From the NCBI GenBank assembly GCA_041569895.1, contig JBFFXF010000027.1:1-40417 (forward strand): a stretch of DNA of 40,417 nucleotides, in the 5' to 3' direction. Shown here one piece after another: positions 1 to 11,067 of this stretch. Below the pieces are notes generated by a model. It was given only the letters and a program-made list of their open reading frames with translations, ran no database searches and was not told the origin of the DNA. Position 1 is the first letter of the stretch; every line of letters begins with the position of its first letter. A program made the translations under genes and the position numbers. This stretch comes from JBFFXF01 sp041569895 (lineage in GTDB: Bacteria > Planctomycetota > UBA8108 > JACQVS01).

Positions 1-59
1 CGTTACCGCAGGGTCGGCCGCGTGGTCATACAGTTCCCTCGGGGGAAGCAGACTGGAGC

Positions 60-130
60 GTGGACCGTGGGCCGTGGACCGTCGACCGTGGACCGTCGAC
101 CGTGACCGTGACCGTGGGCCGTGACCGTGT
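60..130. repeat. GGACCGT-type short tandem array
   Basis: Degenerate repeats built from GGACCGT, GGGCCGT and TGACCGT units, just past the 3' end of the minus-strand histidine kinase gene. The same unit recurs at 16947-16994 in a different intergenic gap, so it is a dispersed family and not a local slippage event. No gene is convincing across it; translations through it are only low-complexity dipeptide strings. Confidence 0.8.
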
Positions 131-134
131 TGGT

Positions 135-2150
135 TTACCGCCCCCGCACCACCACCCGCTCCCCCAGCCCCGCCGTCGCACCACCGCCCGACCCCGACGG
201 TGCGATCGGCAGGATGACGGTGACGCACAGCCCGCTGTCGGCGGCGCGGTGGGGACTGGCGAGGGTGATGTCGCCGCCGTGCTCCTGGACGATCTGGCGC
301 GCGATCGGCAGGCCGAGCCCGATGCCGGGGACCTCGCCGGTGGTCTCCTCGTCGACCTGGTGGAAGAGGTCGAAGACCGACTCGCGCTGCGACTCGGGGA
401 TTCCCGGACCCTCGTCGGCGATGTGGAGCCGCACGGTGACGCCGTCGCTCTCGCCCTCGACGGTGATGACGCCGCCGTCCGGCGAGAACTTGACGGCGTT
501 CTCCATGATCCGGGAGAGGGCCTGGACGAGGCGCGCCGGATTGGCGAGCACGGACGGGAAGTCGCCCTTGATCTTGTTGTTGACGAGGATGCGCTTCGAC
601 GACGCCCGTGACTTGACCTTCTCGATCGCCTCCCAGACGAGGTCGTGGACCAGCGACTCCTCGACGGCCGACGTCGAGCGCAGGTTCCGCATCTCCATCT
701 CCATGAAGCCGACGAACTCGTCGACCAGCTCGCACAGGGCGCGCGAGCCCTTCTCGACGTCTCGGAGGATCTCCATGCCGGCGGGCTCGGAGGAGATCTC
801 GCCGTGGAGCAGCGGCAGGTTCCCCTCGATGAGCGTCAGCGGCGTGCGCAGCTTGTGCGCGACGCTACGGATGAACTCCGTCTTCTTCTCCTCGATGCGC
901 CGGTCCTCGCTGGCGTCCCGCAGGTGGACCACGCAGCCCATGAAACCGGAGACCGGTCCGGTGAACTCGGCGATGCGGACGTCGAGGGTCCGATCACCCC
1001 GGTGCTCGTGCATCCGCAGCCGGCAGGTGCCCTCCTCGAGCTCGGCCAGGACGACCTCCTCGTCGACCGAGAAGGTGAACCTCCCCGAGAGATCGAAGAG
1101 TCGCCGGCCGATGAGGCTCTCGTCCTCGCCGAGCAGCTTTCCGGCCCGTGCGTTCGCCTCGATGATCCGCAGCCTCGGATCGGTGAGACAGACGCCCTCC
1201 GAGAGCCCCGTCATCACCGCCTGGAGCTTCTCCTTCTCGGCGAAGATCTCCTCGAAGAGCAGGGCGTTGGTGATCGCCACCGACACCAGCGAGGCGATCA
1301 GCGTCAGGAACCTGACGTCGTCCTCGACGAACTCGCTGCGGCCGACGTCGCGCTCGAGGTAGGCGAGGCCGAGAAGGCGATCGTCGGCGAGGAACGGCGC
1401 GGCGAGGCAATGACGGGTCGAGCCCGCCTCGCCGGAATCGAAGGCGGTCGCCGACTTCTCCTCGAGGATGAACCGCAGCAGGTCCTGAGGCACGACGAGC
1501 TCCGCCTCCTCCGCGTCCACCGCGCCCTCGCGCGTGGCGATCGCCGCCGGCGCGAGATCGCGTGGCGTCACCACCGATTCGCTGCGCTGGAAGTCGCCGA
1601 GGAGGATACAGCCGCGGTCGGCGTCGACCTCGTGCAGCATCCGCTGCAGCGAGCGATCGACCAGGGCCGGCAGGCTGTCGACGTAGCCGAGATCGTGCTG
1701 AATCTCGGAGAGACGGATCAATCGGACGCGGGCGTCGATCGCCTCGGTCGGCGCGTCCGCCGCGGCGGCCTGCTCCGCCCCGGACGACTCGAGCTCGATC
1801 TTCTCGAAGATCCCCGTCGGCAGCGCCTTGATGCGGATCTTCGACGTGTCACCGCGCTTCTCGCGGTCGGCGTCGAGCTTGAGGATGAACTTGCCGATGC
1901 GGATGGCGTCTCCGGGACGGAGCACCTCGAAGAGCACTTCCCGGTCGTTGACGAACGTGCCGTTGGTGCTGCCGTTGTCGCGGATGACGTAGAAGTTGCC
2001 GTGCGGCTCGATCTGCGCATGCTCGCGCGAGACGCTGAGGTCGGCGAGGACGAGATCGCATTGCGGATTCCGTCCTATCCTCAGCGTCGCGTTGCCGAGC
2101 TCGATCTCCTGGAGCTTGTCGCCGTCGTGATACGCCTTGAGGCAGAGCAT
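135..2150 (-). CDS. FHA-GAF-PAS sensor histidine kinase
   Basis: A 671-residue cytoplasmic sensor kinase with no membrane segment. Residues 1-95 form an FHA domain (RIGRNPQCDL, SREHAQI, NGSTNGTFVND), which in known families binds phosphothreonine. A GAF-like region follows at about 150-300 and a PAS region at 305-415. The HisKA dimerisation helix carries the phospho-acceptor at about His432 (AHKLRTPL), and the HATPase domain spans about 540-655 with N (ENAVKFS), G1 (DEGPGIP) and G2 (GIGLGLPIA) boxes. The residue after the histidine is Lys, where Glu or Asp is more usual. No response regulator is adjacent. The FHA module suggests, by inference, input from Ser/Thr kinase signalling. It lies 97 bp downstream of the dihydroorotase-like gene on the same strand. 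The ligand of the GAF/PAS domains cannot be told from sequence. Confidence 0.92.
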   Translation of the reverse strand: MLCLKAYHDGDKLQEIELGNATLRIGRNPQCDLVLADLSVSREHAQIEPHGNFYVIRDNGSTNGTFVNDREVLFEVLRPGDAIRIGKFILKLDADREKRGDTSKIRIKALPTGIFEKIELESSGAEQAAAADAPTEAIDARVRLIRLSEIQHDLGYVDSLPALVDRSLQRMLHEVDADRGCILLGDFQRSESVVTPRDLAPAAIATREGAVDAEEAELVVPQDLLRFILEEKSATAFDSGEAGSTRHCLAAPFLADDRLLGLAYLERDVGRSEFVEDDVRFLTLIASLVSVAITNALLFEEIFAEKEKLQAVMTGLSEGVCLTDPRLRIIEANARAGKLLGEDESLIGRRLFDLSGRFTFSVDEEVVLAELEEGTCRLRMHEHRGDRTLDVRIAEFTGPVSGFMGCVVHLRDASEDRRIEEKKTEFIRSVAHKLRTPLTLIEGNLPLLHGEISSEPAGMEILRDVEKGSRALCELVDEFVGFMEMEMRNLRSTSAVEESLVHDLVWEAIEKVKSRASSKRILVNNKIKGDFPSVLANPARLVQALSRIMENAVKFSPDGGVITVEGESDGVTVRLHIADEGPGIPESQRESVFDLFHQVDEETTGEVPGIGLGLPIARQIVQEHGGDITLASPHRAADSGLCVTVILPIAPSGSGGGATAGLGERVVVRGR

Positions 2151-2247
2151 CGCTTGATCTTCGCGCAGCGGTAAACGCAGGGTTCACAGAGAGTATCGGA
2201 GATCGCGGGCGCGCGGCTTGACGGCGACTGGTCGCGGGCCCGGACGC

Positions 2248-3507
2248 TTATTCGGACGGCGCCTTGAACACCTTGCCGCGAACGACCGTGTACGCGACCG
2301 AGCCCGAGAACGTCATGCCCTCGAACGGGGACCAGCGGGCGCGGGTCCGCAGACTCTGCCGGCGGATGGTTATCGGACGCCGGCGATCGAGCACCGTGAA
2401 GGACGCGGCGAAACCGGCGTCGATGCGGCCGTGCAGCGTCGAGGTGAAACGGCCGAACGCCCGTCCGGGACGCTCGGCGGCCGCGGCGCAGATCTCCGTC
2501 CACTCGACGCCCTGCTCGCGCAGCCAGAAAAGGAACGGCGCGAAGGTGTCGAGGTGCGGGATCCCGGAGACGCCGCGCTCGTTCTCGTCGAGGCTGTGCG
2601 GGGCGTGGTCGGTGGCGAGAAAGTCGATCTCCCCGCGGCGGAACGCATCGAGCAGCGTCAGCCGGTCCGACCGCGAGCGGATCGGCGGGTTGCACTGGAA
2701 GAAGGACGCCCGCTTCAGCGACGGGAGGCCCTCGAGATCGAACATCAGGTGGTGCGGGGTGACCTCGCACGTTACCGGAAACCCCCGCTCCCTCATGCGG
2801 ACGATCTCCTCGAAGCCCCCGGCCGTCGAGAGGTGGCAGATGTGCGGGTGGATCGAGAAGTCGCGGGCGAGCGAGAGCGCCAGCCGCACCGCCTCGATCT
2901 CCGCCTCGGGGGGACGGCGCTCGTGGTGCGTCGGGCGGCTCTTGCACTGTCGCAGGATCTCGGGCGACTCGGCGTGGAAGGAGACCCACTGCCCGCGGTA
3001 GTGCGCCAGCGCGTCGCGCAGCGACTCGTCGTCGTCAAAGAAGAGCTGGCCGACGCTCGGCCCCATGTAGGCCTTGTACGGCACGGGGAACGAGAGCGGC
3101 CGCGTTCCCTGGCCGATGCCCGCGTAGAGGAGCACCTCCACCGGCGACCTGGCGGCGAGCTCGCGCTTGCGCGCGTAGCTCTCCTCGTCCACCGGCGGGC
3201 TCGGGTTGTTCGGCATGTCGACGATCGCCGTCACCCCGCCGTGCACGGCAGCCTCGCCGGCGCTCTGGAAGTTCTCCTTGTACTCGTGCTCGCCGGACGC
3301 GTCCTCGCGCGCGTGGACGTGGAAGTCGATGCAGCCCGGCAGGATGAGCTGATCCTCGCCGAGGAGCAGGTCGCCCTTGCCCTGTGGCGTGCCGAGCGTC
3401 GCGATGCAGCCGGTCTTGCGGTCGATCTCGATGCGCGTCGGAACGAAGTCCCCGTCGCGGTAGGCGTGTCCCTCGATGACGAAATGCGGCTCGGATCGGG
3501 CGATCAT
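2248..3507 (-). CDS. pyrC: dihydroorotase-like amidohydrolase
   Basis: A 419-residue amidohydrolase-superfamily enzyme that best fits dihydroorotase, which interconverts carbamoyl-aspartate and dihydroorotate in pyrimidine synthesis. Visible metal-site motifs are HVHARED (HxH), the Lys of KAYMGPS as a possible carbamylated or bridging position, SFHAE, HICHLST and the terminal Asp in ATDHAPH. Substrate-type landmarks include DMPNNPSPP and CNPPIRS. The ATG at 3507 is preceded by GGAAGG at good spacing. The gene diverges from leuS; a possible promoter lies at 3555-3581. No other pyrimidine gene is present, so a related cyclic amidase (allantoinase or hydantoinase type) cannot be fully excluded, but DMPN and CNPP favour dihydroorotase. 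Confidence 0.85.
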   Translation of the reverse strand: MIARSEPHFVIEGHAYRDGDFVPTRIEIDRKTGCIATLGTPQGKGDLLLGEDQLILPGCIDFHVHAREDASGEHEYKENFQSAGEAAVHGGVTAIVDMPNNPSPPVDEESYARKRELAARSPVEVLLYAGIGQGTRPLSFPVPYKAYMGPSVGQLFFDDDESLRDALAHYRGQWVSFHAESPEILRQCKSRPTHHERRPPEAEIEAVRLALSLARDFSIHPHICHLSTAGGFEEIVRMRERGFPVTCEVTPHHLMFDLEGLPSLKRASFFQCNPPIRSRSDRLTLLDAFRRGEIDFLATDHAPHSLDENERGVSGIPHLDTFAPFLFWLREQGVEWTEICAAAAERPGRAFGRFTSTLHGRIDAGFAASFTVLDRRRPITIRRQSLRTRARWSPFEGMTFSGSVAYTVVRGKVFKAPSE

Positions 3508-3650
3508 GCGGTGCCTTCCGGTCGATAAAAAAAGTAGCGCCTGCGAACCAACAGATTGTATAACTCCGGTCCCGGCATCAAGGCGGGATCGAGCTTTCCG
3601 ACCGCTGCCTCCGACACCCCCAAGATACCGCGATACCGAGCACCTGCGCG
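3508..3650. promoter_or_regulatory. divergent promoter region, pyrC / leuS
   Basis: This gap separates two divergent genes. On the minus strand TACAAT (3560-3555) lies 15 nt from TTGATG (3581-3576), a moderate promoter for the dihydroorotase gene. On the plus strand TATAAC sits at 3559-3564 without a clear -35. The core is visibly more AT-rich than its surroundings. Spacing is short, so this is tentative. Confidence 0.3.
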
Positions 3651-6071
<2,421 letters not shown>

Positions 6072-6290
6072 GGGCCCCGTCCCCGGTCCCGGTCCCGTCC
6101 CCGGTCCCGGTCCCGTGCCCGTTCCCGTGCCCGAAAGGCTGCTCGACTCCGCCGGCGAGACCCTGCCACGCATCCACGAGGAAAGCAGGAAGAAGAGGGA
6201 AAGCAGGAACGAGTCCGGTCGTGCCTTGCAAGCTCTGTCGATTTCGAAGCCGCTGTCAAGAAGCGAGAGTGGATCACGAGCACCGCAATT
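6072..6290 (+). repeat. composite dispersed element, copy A (module 3 plus array)
   Basis: Directly after the leuS stop comes a C-rich array (6075-6132) of GGTCCC/GTCCCC/GTTCCC units. It runs into a conserved segment starting CCCGAAAGGCTGCTCGAC and continuing through a purine-rich stretch with GGAAAGCAGGAAGAAGAGG. The same segment occurs at 28571-28700 and, inverted, at 37800-37872. Similarity to the 28.6-kb copy continues to about 6265, past GAGTCCGGTCGTGCCTTGC. Modules 1 and 2 of the full-length copies are absent here. Confidence 0.8.
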
Positions 6291-6361
6291 TGCTTGGGAC
6301 CCCGCGACCGGAAGACAAAAATGGCCTCTGGAAGCCCGAACCGGAGAGACCTGGTGAGCCC

Positions 6362-7285
6362 ATGAAGCCCATCGTCGAGAAAGCGGGCGAGTCGGACAGC
6401 GTGCCGCGGCATCGGAAGCGATTTGCGGTGGCGATGGTGGTTCTTGGAGTTTGCGCGCTTGTTGTCGGGAGCGTGGTCTTTCGAGGCCCCATCGTCAGCT
6501 GGTTTTATCTCACCAAGCTGCAATCGTCCCGAGATAAAGAGACCGAGTGGACTTTGATCAAGAAGCTGGTGGCGCAAGGCTGTACAGCGGTCGTACCGTA
6601 CTTGCTACGCCATTGCGAAGTGTATCCGCAGACGATGTTCGACGATCAGCAGAGGGGCGAGCGCGTACAAGCACTCGCGGGGCTCGGAGCCGAGGCGATC
6701 CCGCGGCTTTCGAAAGCCTTGCGTGAGGGTGTTGTTCATGTCAACGGGGAAGCAGTCGTCGTCGAGGGAGCGTTGCGCTTCGTCATTGTGGACGCTCTCG
6801 CTATTCTGAGCAAAGTCAGGCCGGAGCCCGCCGCCGAAGCGATCGTTGAATGCCTCTCACGGGGCCCCCGGGAAGTAGCGTTCTACACGATAGACAAGAT
6901 AGAATGGGAAGTCGGTCCGGTGGCTTTGCCGTTTCTGATTTCAGCGCTCGACTCCGGCAACAAGATTCTCCGAGTGAATGCGGCCGAAGCTATCGGCCGG
7001 CTGGAGGCTGGAGCCGCTGGCAAAGGCGCGGTGCCGAGTCTCTGTCGACTACTTGCAGCGCGAAGGAGCGTGGCACTGGGCGAGGACGACGAAGTCATTT
7101 CCGTGGTGAGGGCCCTCGCAGGTATCGGTCCTACTGCTGGACAAGCGTTGCCGCTTCTCCACGACTTGCTTCACGACGTCCGGGATGCGAGACGGGAAGG
7201 CGCGAAGGACCGTGAGACTGCCTATCTGCAGTCCATCGTGGAAGACGCGATTGAGGCGATCGTCGCCGATGATTCAAAACCGTGA
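6362..7285 (+). CDS. HEAT-repeat membrane-anchored protein
   Basis: A 307-residue protein with one N-terminal transmembrane helix at about residues 20-42 (VAMVVLGVCALVVGSVVF), followed by alpha-helical repeats with HEAT/PBS-lyase character: ALAGLGAEAIPRLSKAL, VGPVALPFLISALDSG, LRVNAAEAIGRLEAGA and ALAGIGPTAGQALPLL. Such repeats usually serve as protein-binding scaffolds; no catalytic motif is visible. The chosen ATG has GGAGAG about 15 nt upstream, so the ribosome site is weak. Base composition differs from its neighbours: two 60-nt stretches I counted (6421-6480, 6541-6600) are about 57% GC, against about 75% in a leuS stretch (4921-4980). Together with the dispersed repeat on its 5' side, this suggests later acquisition. 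The partner is unknown. Confidence 0.8.
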   Translation: MKPIVEKAGESDSVPRHRKRFAVAMVVLGVCALVVGSVVFRGPIVSWFYLTKLQSSRDKETEWTLIKKLVAQGCTAVVPYLLRHCEVYPQTMFDDQQRGERVQALAGLGAEAIPRLSKALREGVVHVNGEAVVVEGALRFVIVDALAILSKVRPEPAAEAIVECLSRGPREVAFYTIDKIEWEVGPVALPFLISALDSGNKILRVNAAEAIGRLEAGAAGKGAVPSLCRLLAARRSVALGEDDEVISVVRALAGIGPTAGQALPLLHDLLHDVRDARREGAKDRETAYLQSIVEDAIEAIVADDSKP

Positions 7286-7387
7286 GAGCAGCGTCACCGG
7301 ATGCTCTTCACTGCAACGGGCAACCGGCGTGCATGAACCGATGGTCGGAGCCCGAATAGCTCCACGCCCGGAAGGGCTTCGACCCGC

Positions 7388-8086
7388 TCACCCCAGGTGA
7401 GGATCACTCCGGGCATCCGCTCGCCTCCACCGCTCCAGGACCCCATCCACCTCCTCGCGGACCTGGTCGCGGCAGTCGTGGCGGTCGAGGCCCCTGGCGA
7501 GCAGATCGTCGTAATCGGTCTCCTCGTGGCGCACGTGGGCGATGACCGCCAGCAGCACGGCCTTCTCGTCGAGGGCCTTCGCGGCGGCCGAGCGGCCGAC
7601 GCGTCCGGAGTGCTTTCGGCAGGCGAACTCAGCGATGGCCTGCTCCCGTCCCGGTGGACACGACGGGAACTGACGCCGCACCCGAGCCGCGAAGTCCGCC
7701 ACGTAGGTCTTGTCGAGCTCGGCGCGGCGCAGGGCCTCGCGCAGCCGGCGGCGCTCGCGCTGCTCGGCGTCATCCAGGCACTCCTCCTCGGCCCGGTCCA
7801 GCGCCTCTTCCTCGACCATCAGTCCCTGGCGCTCGTAGCGCTTGCGCGCGACGCTCCACTTCAAGACGACGGCGTGCAGCGTGGAGTACTTCCTCGCGCG
7901 GCGCGTCAGCGCCGCGTCGCCGGACGGCAGGAAGACCAGGTGGTCCAGGTCCGCGCACGACATGCACAGCGCGCCCCGATCGCCGGCCAGCAGGATCCAG
8001 GCCTGGCGCCCGAGCTCGGCCTTGCACTCTCCGCAGACCGATTCGCTGTGGGAGATGAAGACCTTGAGGCCGTCTGGTTTTTTCAT
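7388..8086 (-). CDS. DUF2293 domain protein with N-terminal zinc-ribbon-like motif
   Basis: A 232-residue protein. The N-terminus has two Cys pairs, CGEC and CMSC, about 25 residues apart, which could bind zinc. A helical charged middle follows (KYSTLHAVVLKWSVARKRYERQG, then EEE/REEE-type helices). The C-terminal half carries the DUF2293 signature: DKTYVADFAARVRRQFPSC, CPPGREQAIAEFACRKHSGR, AHVRHEETDYDDLLARG. The family has no assigned biochemical role that I know of. ATG at 8086 was chosen because the zinc-like module follows immediately; in-frame coding potential upstream is low complexity and crosses a repeat array. No Shine-Dalgarno is visible. It diverges from the kinase-sigma operon. 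Confidence 0.82.
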   Translation of the reverse strand: MKKPDGLKVFISHSESVCGECKAELGRQAWILLAGDRGALCMSCADLDHLVFLPSGDAALTRRARKYSTLHAVVLKWSVARKRYERQGLMVEEEALDRAEEECLDDAEQRERRRLREALRRAELDKTYVADFAARVRRQFPSCPPGREQAIAEFACRKHSGRVGRSAAAKALDEKAVLLAVIAHVRHEETDYDDLLARGLDRHDCRDQVREEVDGVLERWRRADARSDPHLG

Positions 8087-8404
8087 GGGAGGTCTCGGGG
8101 GCTCTCGAGTCGAAGTGCTTCCTTTCGAATGACTGCCATCGAAGCGCCCCGGAGGGTCGGCCGTCAATGCCGGACCGAGTCCGGGACCGGGCACGGGTCC
8201 GGGACCGGAGGAAGACATCCCAGAGTTTTCCTGAGCCACCCCCACGCTCCTTCCCCCCGTCTTCTCCGTCAACGCGATCGATCGCGCGCGATTCCCTGAC
8301 CACTTGCGGTCCGAACCGCTCACGGCAGCCCTGCCCCCCTGCGGGGTGGGGCTGTTTTTTTTCTGCTTGCGCTCGTTTTCGGGCCGCCGGACACTTGCAG
8401 AATC
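8087..8404. other. intergenic region between DUF2293 gene and kinase-sigma operon
   Basis: A 318-bp divergent gap without a credible gene. It holds a G-rich array at 8183-8203 (GGGACCGGGCACGGGTCCGG and one more G), which fits four G-triplets with 3-nt loops, and a strong plus-strand terminator at 8326-8362. No convincing -35/-10 pair was seen. Confidence 0.6.
8326..8362 (+). terminator. intrinsic terminator or attenuator in leader of kinase-sigma operon
   Basis: A 12-bp stem (8326-8337 with 8343-8354; two adjacent G-T pairs, the rest Watson-Crick) with a 5-nt loop CCTGC is followed by eight T residues (8355-8362). This is the strongest intrinsic-terminator structure in the window. It points toward the kinase gene, whose ATG is 42 nt further on, while the gene on its other side is on the opposite strand. 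It therefore either ends a short leader or small RNA, or acts as an attenuator. Confidence 0.75.
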
Positions 8405-11005
8405 ATGTCGAGCGAGGGCGGCATTCGCGGGGGTGACGAGGGGGATCATCGCGGCGGGGATCGCGGCGGGGCGCATCGCCTGCGGCCCGCGCGCGGGCGG
8501 TTCATCGACTCCTCGTCGGGCGAATCGACCGAGGGCGAGCTGCCTCCCGATGCGCGGCCCGGCGTGCCGCAGAGGCCGCGGCTCGATCCGGACCAGAGCG
8601 TCATCACCCACCTCCGCGACCTGCTCGGCTTCGAGCCGGGCGTGCAGCTGCGCAACCTGACCACCGAGAGCGCCTTCTCGATCACGCAGAAGACCGAGGA
8701 GGGAAAGTACGTCATCGAGCGCGAGATCGGCCAGGGCGGCATGGGGCGCGTCTTCCTCGCGTTCGACCGCGACCTCCGCCGTCAGGTCGCCGTCAAGGTC
8801 ATCCAGGGGCGCCACGTCGAGAACCCCGAGGCCCTCGCCCGCTTCGTCGACGAGGCGCAGATCACCGGGCAGCTCGAGCACCCCGGCATCCCGCCGGTCC
8901 ACGAGCTCGCCATCAACCAGAACGGGGAGGTCTTCTTCACGCTCAAGCTGCTGCGCGGCCGCACGCTCAAGGAGATCATTCGCGAGCTGCTGATCGGCCG
9001 CCGCGACGCCCGCCGGCGGTTCTCGCGCACCAAGCTACTGCAGTTCCTGCTGTCGGTCTGCAACGCGCTTCACTTCGCGCACGAGAAGGGCGTCATCCAC
9101 CGCGACGTCAAGCCCGAGAACATCATGATCGGCGACTACGGCGAGGTCCACCTCATGGACTGGGGGCTCGCCAAGGTGGTCACCGCCGAGGTCGACGAGT
9201 ACGAGTACGACCTCGTCGAGCAGGTCGAGTCGGTGCGGCACGAGCAGAACATGCAGACGCTCAACGACCGCATCCAGGGGACGGTCCTCTACATGGCGCC
9301 GGAGCAGGCCCAGGGGCGACCGGTCGATCGTCGCGCCGACATCTACGCGCTCGGCGCGACGCTCTACGAGATGCTCACCTTCCTGCCGCCGCGCACCGGC
9401 GGGGACACCAACGACCTCCTCGAGGAGGCGCGGCTCGGGCTCATCATTCCGCCGTCGCAGCGAGCGCCGAAGCTGCGCGTGCCGGCGCAGCTCGAGGAGA
9501 TCTGCCTGCGCGCGCTCGAGTACCACCCCGACGACCGCTTCCAGACCGCCGCCGAGCTCGCCGACGCCATCCAGGTCTATCTCGACGGCACCTTCGAGGA
9601 GGAGCGACGCCGCAGCGAGTCCGAGCACCTCTTCCGCGAGGCGTCGGCGACGCTGCGGAACCACGAGGAGGACAAGGTCGCGCTCGACAACCTGCGCCGC
9701 GAGCTCGACCAGGTCGAGAGCTCGGCCGGGAAGCACCCGTCGCGCGAGGTCAAGCGCCGCATCCACATGCTGAAGGGCGAGATCGACAAGACCGAGATCT
9801 CGGTGGCGAAGAACTTCACGCAGGCCCAGACGCTGCTCGCCGCCGCGCTGGCGGCGAACGGCGACAACGCCCAGGCGCGCCGCGCGCTCGGCGACCTCTA
9901 CCTCGAGAAGTTCTTCCGCGCCGAGAAGGAGCACCGCACGACCGACGCGATCTTCTACGGCGGATTGATCAGCCAGATCAACGACGGCACGTTCGATCGC
10001 ATCCTCAAGGGCGACGGCTCGCTCCATCTCGAGACCGAGCCGGAAGGCGCCTCGATGGAGCTCTTCCGCGTCGAGGAACGGGATGGCAGCCTGACGCCCA
10101 CCGTCAAGATCGCCAGCGGTCGCGGCTCGCTGCACCTGCCGGCGCTGCCGATGGGGAGCTACATCGTCGACATCGAGCAGCCGGGATTCGCGCGCACGCG
10201 CTATCCGGTCTTCATCGGCCGCAACCAGGAGATCCGGCAGCGGGTGCGGCTCTATCCCGAGTCGAGCATCCCCGCCGGGTTCGCCTACGTGCCCGCCGGG
10301 CCGTTCACGCGTTACGGCGACCCGAACGTCCCCGGCACGTTCGGATACACCAGCGAGGTGAAGCTGCCAGGATTCGCCATCGGCATCTTCCCGGTGACGT
10401 GCGGCGAGTACCTCGAGTTCCTCAACCAGCTCGTTCTCCGCGCGCCCGACGAGGCGCACCGGCGCTGCCCGCGCGAGTCGGAGAAGGTCGGTCAGCTCTG
10501 GGAGGTGGTCGACGGCAAGTTCCGCCTGCCCGCGCCCGGGAGGTATCCGTGGAGCGCGCGCCTGCCGGTCTTCGGCGTCTCGTTCGAGGACGCGCTCGCC
10601 TACTGCGAGTTCCGCCGCGAGCGTGACGGACTGCCGTTCGACCTGCCGACCGAGTCGGAGTGGGAGAAGGCGGCGAAGGGCGTCGACGGGCGATTCTTCA
10701 GCTGGGGCAACGGCTTCGACAACGAGCACTGCAACAACTACTACGCCCGCGAGGGAGACGCCGGCGTCGTCGAGGTGGAGCGCTATCCGCTGGACTGTTC
10801 ACCGTACGGCGTTCGTGGTATGGTGGGCAACGTGAGTGACTGGTGCCACCTCGAGAGTTCGGACCGGAGGGAAATGGCGGCGGTTCGTGGAAGCAACTGG
10901 GCACTGACCGGCGATCCCTGTCGCCTGTCGATTCGCCGAAGCACGTCGCGCACGTACGTCTCCGACCGGTTCGGGTTCCGGCTCAAGCTCCCGCTCGAGA
11001 GCTAG
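8405..11005 (+). CDS. Ser/Thr protein kinase fused to FGE/sulfatase-modifying-type domain
   Basis: An 866-residue fusion. A polar, Gly/Arg-rich N-terminus (1-100) precedes a Hanks-type kinase: P-loop GQGGMGRVF near 108, VAIK-type AVKVI, catalytic HRDVKPENIM near 232, metal-binding loop as DWGLAK near 251 (DWG in place of DFG) and APEQAQG near 298. A charged helical region (about 400-500) is probably coiled coil. A beta-rich PEGA-like stretch follows (LHLETEPEGASMELF, about 540-620). The last 245 residues resemble the FGE-sulfatase fold: FAYVPAGPF, FPVTCGEYLEFLN, VSFEDALAYCEF, LPTESEWEKAAKG, YGVRGMVGNVSDWC, RGSNW and DRFGFRL. In bacteria this fold is often a ligand-binding or non-catalytic module, so true formylglycine activity is not assumed. 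No transmembrane helix is obvious. A sigma factor gene lies 62 bp downstream, suggesting kinase-controlled transcription. Confidence 0.93.
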   Translation: MSSEGGIRGGDEGDHRGGDRGGAHRLRPARGRFIDSSSGESTEGELPPDARPGVPQRPRLDPDQSVITHLRDLLGFEPGVQLRNLTTESAFSITQKTEEGKYVIEREIGQGGMGRVFLAFDRDLRRQVAVKVIQGRHVENPEALARFVDEAQITGQLEHPGIPPVHELAINQNGEVFFTLKLLRGRTLKEIIRELLIGRRDARRRFSRTKLLQFLLSVCNALHFAHEKGVIHRDVKPENIMIGDYGEVHLMDWGLAKVVTAEVDEYEYDLVEQVESVRHEQNMQTLNDRIQGTVLYMAPEQAQGRPVDRRADIYALGATLYEMLTFLPPRTGGDTNDLLEEARLGLIIPPSQRAPKLRVPAQLEEICLRALEYHPDDRFQTAAELADAIQVYLDGTFEEERRRSESEHLFREASATLRNHEEDKVALDNLRRELDQVESSAGKHPSREVKRRIHMLKGEIDKTEISVAKNFTQAQTLLAAALAANGDNAQARRALGDLYLEKFFRAEKEHRTTDAIFYGGLISQINDGTFDRILKGDGSLHLETEPEGASMELFRVEERDGSLTPTVKIASGRGSLHLPALPMGSYIVDIEQPGFARTRYPVFIGRNQEIRQRVRLYPESSIPAGFAYVPAGPFTRYGDPNVPGTFGYTSEVKLPGFAIGIFPVTCGEYLEFLNQLVLRAPDEAHRRCPRESEKVGQLWEVVDGKFRLPAPGRYPWSARLPVFGVSFEDALAYCEFRRERDGLPFDLPTESEWEKAAKGVDGRFFSWGNGFDNEHCNNYYAREGDAGVVEVERYPLDCSPYGVRGMVGNVSDWCHLESSDRREMAAVRGSNWALTGDPCRLSIRRSTSRTYVSDRFGFRLKLPLES

Positions 11006-11067
11006 CGCGGGTTTCTCGACGACGGCGCCTTTTTTCGGATCCGAGTGAGCTGAAACCGCGTCGCGCC

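Noticed and set aside
9035..10729. Long minus-strand open frame opposite the kinase gene
   Set aside because: It is an effect of high GC; composition is Arg/Val/Leu/Glu-rich without motifs, while the plus strand has a complete kinase and FGE-like fold.
11029..11036. Terminator between kinase and sigma factor genes
   Set aside because: The T-run lacks a stable hairpin directly before it; the two genes more likely share a transcript.
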